From Curtobacterium sp. MCJR17_020 (GTDB taxonomy: Bacteria > Actinomycetota > Actinomycetes > Actinomycetales > Microbacteriaceae): a stretch of DNA of 64,000 nucleotides. Below, one piece after another: positions 17,931-24,432 of the stretch. The notes under the pieces were generated by a model that saw only the letters and a list, made by a program, of their open reading frames with translations, did no database searches and had not been told where the DNA came from. The translations under genes were made by a program, and so were the position numbers. The stretch is from positions 1,488,001 to 1,552,000 of the forward strand of contig NZ_CP126260.1 in NCBI RefSeq assembly GCF_003234365.2, in the 5' to 3' direction. Within the stretch, counting starts at the first letter, position 1. Every line of letters starts with the position of its first letter.

Positions 17931-18236
17931 ATGATCAAGTTCAGTCGTCGAGCGGTGGCAGCAGTCTCCGGGGGAGTCATCCTCGCCACGACCTTCGCGG
18001 GCTGCCGTATCTCGGACAATCTCAACGGGTTCAAGTCGGCGTCTGTGCGGCTCATCGATGAGCGCGGATGGCTGCCGGACAAGAGCATGGGCACGAAGGT
18101 CAACAAGTGTGGCCGGAGCGACTGGGGTGTGATGACCAGGCCGGATCGGTACCACTGGAGGATCTGGGCCCTCAATGGTGCGTCCCGCGAGTCGACGCTG
18201 CGTCTGTCGGTGTCGACGGTGCGCCAGGCCTACTGA
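17931..18236 (+). CDS. Small predicted lipoprotein
   Basis: This 101-residue protein has a lipoprotein signal: MIKFSRRAVAAVSGG, a hydrophobic core, then FAGC with the lipid-bearing cysteine at residue 25. The mature part (about 76 residues) is basic, has one further cysteine (NKCGRSDWGV) and no recognised domain. An upstream in-frame ATG at 17862 is rejected because GAGGGGGGAA sits 5 bases before 17931 and the signal peptide begins there. It diverges from the ABC operon and may be regulated with it. Confidence 0.65.
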   Translation: MIKFSRRAVAAVSGGVILATTFAGCRISDNLNGFKSASVRLIDERGWLPDKSMGTKVNKCGRSDWGVMTRPDRYHWRIWALNGASRESTLRLSVSTVRQAY

Positions 18237-18280
18237 GCGGGCGTCGTCGGTCGGTCGCCCTCGGCGGCCGGCCGGCTCCG

Positions 18281-18925
18281 TCATCCCCGCCGGTATCGCG
18301 TCGCCGGCTTCCCCGGCCCGTGCGCCCGCTTCGTGTCCGTCGCTACCAGCTTCGGCACCATCGCTCGCCGGAACGAGTCCGGCAGCAGGCGCTCGCCGAG
18401 GACCGCCTCGTGCAGCTGCCGCAACTCCGACATCGTGAACGGCTCGTCGAGCAGCCCGTGCGGATCCGGAGCATCGCTGTGGACGGACCGGAGTCGAGCG
18501 ACCGCGAACTCGAGGATGTCGTCGTGCCCGTGCACCATCCCGCGCGCCTTGATCACCGGCGCGAGTCGCACCTGGGACTCGTCCACATCCAGAGCATGGG
18601 CCGGCACCACGTCGAGGTGCGCCACCGACAGCACCCATCCGCGATCGTCGCGCGCCGGGTCGTCGAACACGTGGAGCTGCTGCGGTGCGAGCCCCGTCAC
18701 CCCTGCCTTCGCGGCGAGCGACCGCAAGACGGCCGAAGCCAGCCGCTCACCCTCGTGCACGAACGTTCCCGGGAGCCGCCAGTCGCCCTCGGTGGCATCG
18801 CGGACCTGCACGACGGACAGTGGTCCGCCCGCGGGGACGGTCAGCACCGCGGTGTCCACGGCGACGGAGGGCCGCGGGTAGTCCGTCAGGCGTCGGCCGC
18901 TCGCGTCGCGGTACTCGTCGGTCAT
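18281..18925 (-). CDS. NrtR-like Nudix-fold transcriptional regulator
   Basis: This 214-residue protein has a Nudix-type domain (residues about 15-140) fused to a C-terminal winged helix (MSELRQLHEAVLGERLLPDSFRRAM, residues about 155-185), the NrtR architecture. The Nudix box is degenerate: GTFVHEGERLASAVLRSLAAKAG lacks the REUxEE core, as in NrtR proteins that sense ADP-ribose rather than hydrolyse it. The upstream ATG at 18943 lies inside an operator, so the ATG at 18925 (MTDEYRD) is preferred. It diverges from an ADP-ribosylglycohydrolase gene, and two matching palindromes lie between them, so it probably represses both. A catalytic Nudix enzyme is less likely. Confidence 0.8.
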   Translation of the reverse strand: MTDEYRDASGRRLTDYPRPSVAVDTAVLTVPAGGPLSVVQVRDATEGDWRLPGTFVHEGERLASAVLRSLAAKAGVTGLAPQQLHVFDDPARDDRGWVLSVAHLDVVPAHALDVDESQVRLAPVIKARGMVHGHDDILEFAVARLRSVHSDAPDPHGLLDEPFTMSELRQLHEAVLGERLLPDSFRRAMVPKLVATDTKRAHGPGKPATRYRRG

Positions 18926-18934
18926 GTTCGTGAG

Positions 18935-18954
18935 TTTACGCACACTTGCGCAAA
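18935..18954. promoter_or_regulatory. Candidate NrtR operator 1
   Basis: TTTACGCA-N4-TGCGCAAA with flanking G and C (GTTT...AAAC). The arms pair at 7 of 8 positions. It lies 9 bp upstream of the regulator's chosen start, suiting autorepression. Confidence 0.6.
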
Positions 18955-18978
18955 CGTGGTGAGTGGTGCAGGATCGGT

Positions 18979-18998
18979 TTTACGCAATCTCGCGCAAA
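18979..18998. promoter_or_regulatory. Candidate NrtR operator 2
   Basis: TTTACGCA-N4-CGCGCAAA is nearly identical to operator 1. It is centred 44 bp away (about four turns) and 18 bp upstream of the ADP-ribosylglycohydrolase start, just before its GGAGG ribosome site. Confidence 0.6.
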
Positions 18999-19016
18999 CC
19001 TGATCCGGAGGTCCAC

Positions 19017-19958
19017 ATGACCACCCCGCAGATCCACGACCGAGCAGTCGGTGCCGTCCTCGGCTCCGCCGCCGGCGACGCCCTCGGCGCCGGGTACGAG
19101 TTCCGACCGGCAGTGCCCGAGCCGACCCCGATCACGATGACCGGCGGCGGCTCCTTCGGCTGGGCGCCGGGGGAGTGGACCGACGACACGAGCATGGCCG
19201 TTCCGATCCTCCGCACGGTCGCCCGCGGCGGCGACCCGGCCTCGGAGCCCGCCCTCGACGGCCTGGTGGCCGCCTGGGCAGCGTGGTCGGTCAACGCGCC
19301 CGACGTCGGCATCCAGACGCGCAACGTGTTGACCGGTCTGGAGGCGCGGATCGCCTCCGTCGCGCGGGCTGCGGCCCGCCAGGAGCACGAGTTCAAGGGC
19401 CGCTCCGCCGGTAACGGATCGCTCATGCGGACCGCACCGCTGGTGCTCGCATTCCTGCACGGCGACGTCGGCGAGGAGGAACGGCTCGCCTCGGCGGCTC
19501 GCGCGATCAGCGACCTGACGCACTACGAGTCCGACGCGGGGGACGCGTGCGTGCTCTGGTGCGGGGCGATCCGGCACGCGGTGCTGACCGGCGAGCTCGA
19601 CCTCCTGCGTGGCATCGACCTGCTCGACCTCGACCGCCGCCGACTGTGGGTGGACCGGATCGTCACGGCCGAGCACTCGCAGCCCGTCGACTTCACGGAG
19701 TCGAACGGGTGGGTGGTGTCCGCGCTGCAGGCCGCCTACGCCGCGGTGCGCCAGAGTTCCTCGCTCGAGGACGCTCTGGTCCGTGCGGTCCGAACCGGCA
19801 ACGACACCGACACCGTCGCCGCGATCGCCGGCGGGCTCGCGGGTGCGCTGTACGGCGCATCGACGCTGCCGGCCCAGTGGCGCGAACTGCTGCACGGCTG
19901 GCCGAACCTGCGGGCGGACGATCTCGTCGCGCTCAGTGAGCAGGCGCTCGCCGTCTGA
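19017..19958 (+). CDS. ADP-ribosylglycohydrolase family protein
   Basis: This 313-residue enzyme of the DraG/ARH family removes ADP-ribose from proteins or small molecules using two metal ions. Metal-binding sequences are visible: GSAAGDALGAGYE near residue 16, EWTDDTSMA near 54-62 and TGNDTDTVAAIAGG near 261-274. SAGNGSLMRTAP near 130 is also typical. The ATG at 19017 is chosen over an in-frame start 54 bp upstream because CCGGAGG lies 6 bases before it and the upstream start falls in the operator region. With the divergent NrtR-like regulator it suggests a small NAD/ADP-ribose recycling unit. Confidence 0.9.
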   Translation: MTTPQIHDRAVGAVLGSAAGDALGAGYEFRPAVPEPTPITMTGGGSFGWAPGEWTDDTSMAVPILRTVARGGDPASEPALDGLVAAWAAWSVNAPDVGIQTRNVLTGLEARIASVARAAARQEHEFKGRSAGNGSLMRTAPLVLAFLHGDVGEEERLASAARAISDLTHYESDAGDACVLWCGAIRHAVLTGELDLLRGIDLLDLDRRRLWVDRIVTAEHSQPVDFTESNGWVVSALQAAYAAVRQSSSLEDALVRAVRTGNDTDTVAAIAGGLAGALYGASTLPAQWRELLHGWPNLRADDLVALSEQALAV

Positions 19959-19970
19959 CCGGCCGGGCGT

Positions 19971-19997
19971 CGGAGGCTGCCGTGGGGGGAGCCTCCG
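19971..19997. terminator. Hairpin after the ADP-ribosylglycohydrolase gene
   Basis: Arms CGGAGGCT and AGCCTCCG (8 bp, 11-nt loop) begin 13 bp after the stop. There is no T-tract, as is common in actinobacteria. Confidence 0.5.
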
Positions 19998-20105
19998 CCG
20001 TCGGGCCGGTCGTGCTCGGGGGGCCGGCCCACCGCTCTGGAATCGACCATGTCGGCAGCGCGTGTGGCGGGGCGGAGGCGGGTCGGGCCTCCCGGTCGTC
20101 CGCCG

Positions 20106-20582
20106 TCAGGCGATGCCGCGTCGCGGACGGAAGACGCCCGCGCGGACCAGCCACACGTAGAGCAAGCATCCGATGCACACGTCGAAGACGGCGTTGAGGA
20201 ACGCGGCGATCAGCGCGACGGCGGCGCCGATCGGGGCTGCGTACGGCACGCCGAGCAGGGCGAGGAGCAGCGCGACAGCGGTGACGAACAGGCCGACCTG
20301 CTGGGCGAAGGTCGGCGGTTCGGGCGCCTCGAGCTCGGCGGGCGGGGCGAGCCTCGGTCGGACGAAGCGACGGAAGAGCGCGCCGTAGGGGTGGCGGCGG
20401 ATGCCGGCGATGCCGCCGATGGCGAAGAGCACCACGATGACCGCGAGCAGGACGATGCCGACGACCCACGTGGCGGGGATCAGCGTCAGAACGATCGTCA
20501 GGGCGAGCAGGACCGTGGTGATCGCGGCGCCGAAGCGCGGGGAGCGGGGGTCGATGCCTGCATTGTCGGGGGTGGTGGTCAT
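20106..20582 (-). CDS. DUF4395 family membrane protein
   Basis: This 158-residue protein has four membrane segments (ITTVLLALTIVLTLIPATWVV, VVLFAIGG, LFVTAVALLLALLG and ALIAAFLNAVFDVCIGCLLY). The CIGC pair in the last segment and the RHPYGALFRRFVRPRL loop match DUF4395. These proteins are usually next to thioredoxin-like genes, as here, where the start overlaps the upstream thioredoxin-like stop (ATGA). A thiol-relay role at the membrane is a plausible inference. The much longer frame covering it (to about 21995) is not real. Confidence 0.8.
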   Translation of the reverse strand: MTTTPDNAGIDPRSPRFGAAITTVLLALTIVLTLIPATWVVGIVLLAVIVVLFAIGGIAGIRRHPYGALFRRFVRPRLAPPAELEAPEPPTFAQQVGLFVTAVALLLALLGVPYAAPIGAAVALIAAFLNAVFDVCIGCLLYVWLVRAGVFRPRRGIA

Positions 20583-21043
20583 CGGGACTCCTGTGGGCCG
20601 GTGAGGACGGTGTCGAGCGCTGCGGTGAGTTCGGGTGGGCGGGGTGGGCCTCCGAAGCGGGTTCGGACGGCGTGGGAACCGTCGACGAGCAGGACCGTGG
20701 GGGTCTGCAGGACGTTGAAGCGCGTGGCGAGGTGCGGGTGCTCGGCGAGGTCGATCTCGAGCCGGGTCACGCCGGCGTGCTGCGCTGCGAGGGCGTCGAG
20801 CTGGCGGGCCGTCGCCGGGCAGCGGGCGCAGGTCGGCGTGGAGAACTGGACGAGGGTGGCGCGCGTGCCGAAGGCGGTCGGGGGAGCGATGTCGTTGACG
20901 CTGCTGTCGGGGCTGGCCGGCGTGTAGCGCGCGCGGCCGGTCTGGGGAACCGCTCGGCCCGTCCTCGTGCGCAGGAGCAGGCCGATCACGGTGGCGAGTG
21001 CGAGGACTCCCACCAGGACGGCGACGGCCACGATGACGGTCAT
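20579..21043 (-). CDS. Membrane-anchored thioredoxin-like protein
   Basis: This 154-residue protein has an N-terminal membrane anchor (MTVIVAVAVLVGVLALATVIG) followed by a thioredoxin fold. The active site reads STPTCARCPATARQL near residue 80, a CxxC with AR between the cysteines, and the cis-proline loop is LQTPTVLLVDG near 118. It probably reduces or oxidises thiols on a membrane partner, most likely the coupled DUF4395 protein. The promoter is leaderless-type: TACCGT at 21050-21055, six bases before the ATG. Confidence 0.85.
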   Translation of the reverse strand: MTVIVAVAVLVGVLALATVIGLLLRTRTGRAVPQTGRARYTPASPDSSVNDIAPPTAFGTRATLVQFSTPTCARCPATARQLDALAAQHAGVTRLEIDLAEHPHLATRFNVLQTPTVLLVDGSHAVRTRFGGPPRPPELTAALDTVLTGPQESR

Positions 21044-21286
21044 GCCGTGACGGTACGTCGTTCTCGTGCGCAGGGCGCCAACGTGACCGAACGTGACGGT
21101 CTCGGTGGGGTCGAACGATCGTGGAGGGGCTCGCGTGCGGAGGTCCGGCCGGCCGGTCGCCGGCCCCTAGATTCGGCATACCATTCAAGGGGCCGGGACC
21201 GACACCTGGACCGACCCCCAGGGCGGCGCGCGGCGGTCGCCGGACGCGGCGGACCGGAGACGTGACGGGGGCGGCCTCGCGTGTCG

Positions 21287-21658
21287 TCAGAGCGCGGCGC
21301 GCGCCTGGTCGATCCGCTCGATGAACGCCCGCACGCCCCAGATGACGAAGGTCAGGCGCTGCCCGTCCTGCAGGACGACCTGCATCTGCCGCGAGACGTT
21401 GCGTGAGGTGTCGTGGAGCTCGGCGATCGAGTCGAGCGGGATGCCGAACGTCGGCCGGACGAAGTTGAACGGGTGCGCTCGGAACCAGAGGACCGCAGGG
21501 GTCAGGGTGAGTCGGCCTCCCGCGGCTTCGTGGCGGCGCATGCCGAACGGGCCGGGTGCTGCGATCGAACGGACGAGGCCGGCTTCCGCTGCCGCTTCGT
21601 CGATGACGAAGTTCGCGTTCTTGCGTGCCAGTACGGTCTCCGCGTCCCCCAGGCCCAT
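21287..21658 (-). CDS. Hypothetical protein with PH/GRAM-like features
   Basis: This 123-residue soluble protein is predicted to be mainly beta strand with a C-terminal helix (VRAFIERIDQARAAL). Strands such as AGGRLTLTPAVLWFRAHPFN and MQVVLQDGQRLTFVIWG resemble the small PH/GRAM-like fold, in which a terminal helix caps a barrel. I cannot name the family with confidence. It has its own leaderless-type promoter (TACGGT at 21665-21670, six bases before the ATG). Confidence 0.65.
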   Translation of the reverse strand: MGLGDAETVLARKNANFVIDEAAAEAGLVRSIAAPGPFGMRRHEAAGGRLTLTPAVLWFRAHPFNFVRPTFGIPLDSIAELHDTSRNVSRQMQVVLQDGQRLTFVIWGVRAFIERIDQARAAL

Positions 21659-21676
21659 GCGCTGACCGTACCGTGC

Positions 21677-22276
21677 TCAGACGCGGCGCAGCAGCCGGGC
21701 AACCGTGCCCTGCAGCACGAGGAGCAACGCCCAGAGCAAGCCGATGCTCGGGAACACCACCGACAGGATCAGGGCGAGCGACAGCAGGCCGGCGGCGATG
21801 AGCCCCCGCGCCGAGTCGCCCAGCGGTGTCGAGAGCAACTCGGGGTTCCGCCGGAGCACGAGTTCGATGCCGGTGAGCGCCAGGCTCGTCACGACCATGC
21901 TGCCGAGGTACAGCGCGTGTGCCACCCGGTCGTCGTTCTCGCCGCTGTTGAGCAGGTTCGCGGCGAAGGGCAGGAACACGATGCTGATGAGCCACACGAA
22001 GTTCAGCTGCATCAGCCGTGCGTTGTACGAGCGGACGTGCTCGAACACCTGGTGGTGGAGGATCCAGAACCGCGAGATCAGCCAGAACGTGATGAGGAAC
22101 TCGAGCAGGGCGGGCCAGTGCTCCCGGAGGAGGTCGCCGGCGCTCTCGCCCGAGGACATCTCGCTCGCGATGTCGACCAGCGGCAGGATCAGGAGCGTGA
22201 TCGCGATGGCGACCGTGGCGTCCGAGAAGTTGACGAGTCGGTCGAGGCCGCGGTCCGTTCGAGCGTGCTCGGTCAT
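21677..22276 (-). CDS. TMEM175-family potassium channel-like protein
   Basis: This 199-residue protein has six predicted membrane segments and the family signature in the first helix, RLVNFSDATVAIAITLLILPL (residues about 13-33; FSD is the hallmark). Bacterial TMEM175 proteins form potassium-permeable tetramers. The second helix motif, ITFWLISRFWILHHQVFEHV, also fits. The -10 sequence TACACT (22283-22288) ends six bases before the ATG. The start is 32 bp from the divergent DUF1653 gene, so the two promoters nearly touch. Confidence 0.85.
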   Translation of the reverse strand: MTEHARTDRGLDRLVNFSDATVAIAITLLILPLVDIASEMSSGESAGDLLREHWPALLEFLITFWLISRFWILHHQVFEHVRSYNARLMQLNFVWLISIVFLPFAANLLNSGENDDRVAHALYLGSMVVTSLALTGIELVLRRNPELLSTPLGDSARGLIAAGLLSLALILSVVFPSIGLLWALLLVLQGTVARLLRRV

Positions 22277-22308
22277 GGCCCGAGTGTAGGAGCGCTTAGT
22301 GTCGGGGC

Positions 22309-22563
22309 GTGAGCGACGACGTGACTCCCGGCCGGTACCGCCACTTCAAGGGCAACGACTACGAGGTGCTGTTCGTCGCCCGTGACGTCGAGACCGAGGA
22401 ACCGGTGGTCGTCTACCAGGCGCTGTACGGCGAGCGGGGGCACTGGGTCCGCACGCTCGCTGACTTCACGGCGCACGTGACACGCGCCGGGTACGACGGG
22501 CCGCGGTTCATGCCGGCACCAAGCGCGGACCAGCTGGATTTGTCATATCAGTTACAACATTGA
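22309..22563 (+). CDS. DUF1653 protein with an altered C-terminus
   Basis: This 84-residue small protein matches DUF1653 (PGRYRHFKGNDYEVLFVARDVETEEPVVVYQALYG, then WVRTLADF). Function is unknown. The GTG start at 22309 follows TAGTGT (22297-22302) by six bases, so it should be leaderless. The last nine residues (LDLSYQLQH) are encoded by abruptly AT-rich DNA that doubles as the promoter of the next cassette. This suggests that foreign DNA replaced the original 3' end. Confidence 0.8.
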   Translation: MSDDVTPGRYRHFKGNDYEVLFVARDVETEEPVVVYQALYGERGHWVRTLADFTAHVTRAGYDGPRFMPAPSADQLDLSYQLQH

Positions 22564-22569
22564 TATACC
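22540..22569 (+). promoter_or_regulatory. AT-rich promoter with an inverted repeat for the secreted-protein cassette
   Basis: TTGTCA (22540-22545), an 18-bp spacer and TATACC (22564-22569) preceded by TG (extended -10) form the most consensus-like promoter in the window. ATATCA (22545-22550) and TGATAT (22561-22566) form an inverted repeat across the spacer, a likely operator. It overlaps the end of the DUF1653 gene. Confidence 0.55.
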
Positions 22570-22617
22570 TTGCGGCGGCAACCAGAGCGGTTGTCTGACT
22601 GAGAGGGGGGGTGTGCA

Positions 22618-23006
22618 GTGCAGCACACCATGAAGCAAATGCTGGTCATCGCCGCGGTCGCCGCGGTGGTCTCACCGTTGCTGGCAGCTGGCCCGGCGGT
22701 CACGGCCGAACCTGACCCATCGTCGGCCGTTCCCGACAACGTGGTGGTCGACCCGACGTGTCGGGGTGCAGCATCATCGGGTCGAGCACGAAGACGAAGG
22801 TCACGTACAGCTGGTACCGCGACCAAGGCCGGGTCGGGGTCTGCGTGTGGAGCAAGGGCTTCAACGCTCGTGCACAGACGACGTGGACCGCGTCGGGATG
22901 CGGGACCGGTCGCCGTGGCGTGGTCATCAACTGGGGCAACGTTGCGGCATCGAAGCAGATCCGGGGAATGACTGCTTCGGGCGTCGCGGGCGTGCAGTGG
23001 GGCTGA
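22618..23006 (+). pseudogene. Secreted cysteine-containing protein, split by a frameshift
   Basis: Two frames together make one sensible protein. From the GTG at 22618 (good AGGGGGG site) the first frame encodes a signal peptide (MKQMLVIAAVAAVVSPLLAAG) and an acidic linker ending VVVDPTC. The mature part continues in another frame from about 22758 (SGCSIIGSSTKTKVTYSWYR) to a stop at 23006, with aromatic residues, three cysteines and strong codon bias. The frames would join if the CGTGTCG at 22757-22763 were CGTCG, so a duplicated GT (or TG) is the probable lesion. Whether this is real decay, phase variation or a sequencing error cannot be told here. A lipoprotein and a membrane protein gene follow in an overlapping series. 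No family was recognised. Confidence 0.55.
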
Positions 23007-23794
23007 TCGCGACACGTCGGCGCAGGCGCTCGCTCATCTGGGTGGGCGCTTGCGCCGTCGCGGTCGCCGCGACCGGGTGCGGCGCTCCCGACCCGACGAC
23101 GACCCGAACGCCCCGGACCACCACAACTGTTCGCCCGGCGACGGAAAGTGCCCGGATCATCGAGACCGTTTCGCAGCAGCGTCTTGCCGATGTGCTCATT
23201 GCGGGGCTCCCCTGTGAGGACCGGGACGACTACCAGGACGACTTGACGTTCTGGGACTCGATGCGTGGCTACGACTGCGTGGACGCGGCCGACACGGTCT
23301 CCGTTCGTGTGTACGGCAGCAGCCGGTCCGTCGACCAGATCCTCCCGTCATGGGCTGACGCTCTCGTGGACGGACGCGGAGCCCGGCGCGGCGTGAACTG
23401 GTTCGTCGTCGGACCGCGCGATCTGATCTCCCAGGTCGATCCGCCTCGCGAGGATCCCGAGGTGCGGTCGTCGTCGACATCCGCCCCTGCCCCGACGGCG
23501 CAGGAGGAGTTCCTGACCAACTGCTCCCAGTACACGTTCGACGAAGCCGTCCGTGCGATCCGCGGTGAGCGGGTGACGGAGACGGACGGTGCGTACTACG
23601 ACCGGGCGTTCTCTGGCGTCGGCGAAGCCGTGCGAGCGTCGTTGGACCAGCGTGATCTCGCGCTCCTCCGTGCGGAGGACGACGAGGCGCGATGGCCATC
23701 GATGCTGTCCGAGCGCGGCCCCGCGTGGAAACGAGTGTGTCTGACAGCCATGTCACGGCACGACGACCTGCTCCGGTCTGGAGCGGAGGGCTGA
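22997..23794 (+). CDS. Predicted lipoprotein, second gene of the cassette
   Basis: This 265-residue protein begins with a GTG overlapping the end of the secreted-protein frame by 10 bp. The signal has a strongly basic start (ATRRRRRSLIW), a hydrophobic core and the lipobox AATGC, with lipidation expected at about C27. A threonine-rich linker (TTTRTPRTTTTVRP) follows. The mature domain of about 220 residues contains paired cysteines (GLPCEDRDDY, YDCVDA, NCSQY, VCLTAM) that could form two disulfides. The longer frame beginning at 22766 is not supported. Function is unknown; surface display next to a secreted protein and a membrane protein suggests a binding or immunity role. Confidence 0.65.
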   Translation: MGLIATRRRRRSLIWVGACAVAVAATGCGAPDPTTTRTPRTTTTVRPATESARIIETVSQQRLADVLIAGLPCEDRDDYQDDLTFWDSMRGYDCVDAADTVSVRVYGSSRSVDQILPSWADALVDGRGARRGVNWFVVGPRDLISQVDPPREDPEVRSSSTSAPAPTAQEEFLTNCSQYTFDEAVRAIRGERVTETDGAYYDRAFSGVGEAVRASLDQRDLALLRAEDDEARWPSMLSERGPAWKRVCLTAMSRHDDLLRSGAEG

Positions 23795-24345
23795 TGCGCG
23801 TTGTGTCGATCGGACGAAGCGCCGGGGCGCTGGGGGCTCTCGGAGTGACGATCCAGGCGGCCGATGACTTCACCCGCACCTTCTTCGCGAGTCCGATGGC
23901 CGGCTCGTCCGCCGTGGTGGCGGGTGCGAGCATCGTGCTGCTGCTGATCGGGGGCGTGCTCAGCTGGCGTGGAGACCGGATCGTGTGCTGGACGCTCGGT
24001 GCCCTGGTTGTTCAGGTGGTTGGTCGCATGGCTGTCGATGTGGAACCAAAGGCCGTGTACTGGTCGGTGTCGATTGCGCACATGCTCGGGCCGGTCCTCG
24101 CGCTCGCCATCGGCGTGGTGATCGCCCGTCGGGCCGGTTCCACGGCACTGCGGCGTCTCGGGTGCATCATCGGGATCGCCGCGGGCTGCTGGACGCTCGC
24201 GAGTTGGACGCAGGTTCCGTTGATGCTCGTTCCGCTGACGCGCGCCGTCACGGACGGCTGTCTGCTCGCCGTGGTCGCTTGGCCTGCCGTCCTTGAGGCC
24301 GGTCGGCTGGCGCGCCGCCTTTGGGACTCCGCGGAGGTGCGCTGA
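23794..24345 (+). CDS. Membrane protein, third gene of the cassette
   Basis: This 183-residue protein has about five hydrophobic segments, for example SSAVVAGASIVLLLIGGVLSW, VYWSVSIAHMLGPVLALAIG and LGCIIGIAAGCWTLASW. It starts at 23794, where the ATG shares a base with the lipoprotein stop (TGATG), rather than at the longer frame's 23692. No family was recognised. Coupling to the lipoprotein suggests the two form one complex in the membrane. Confidence 0.65.
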   Translation: MRVVSIGRSAGALGALGVTIQAADDFTRTFFASPMAGSSAVVAGASIVLLLIGGVLSWRGDRIVCWTLGALVVQVVGRMAVDVEPKAVYWSVSIAHMLGPVLALAIGVVIARRAGSTALRRLGCIIGIAAGCWTLASWTQVPLMLVPLTRAVTDGCLLAVVAWPAVLEAGRLARRLWDSAEVR

Positions 24346-24432
24346 CGCCGGCCGCCGCCGTCTGACCGCGCGCGGCGCCGGTGTCGGCGGGCGGCCCTAG
24401 GCTCGCAGGGCACCAGAGAGACGGGGGAACGC

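Noticed and set aside
17931..18236. Lactococcin 972-type bacteriocin precursor next to its ABC exporter
   Set aside because: The gene layout is suggestive, but the mature sequence lacks the family's conserved aromatic pattern and the signal is a lipoprotein type.
20106..21995. 629-codon frame as one gene
   Set aside because: Only the last 158 codons (DUF4395) have sense. The rest overlaps the thioredoxin-like and hypothetical genes in another frame.
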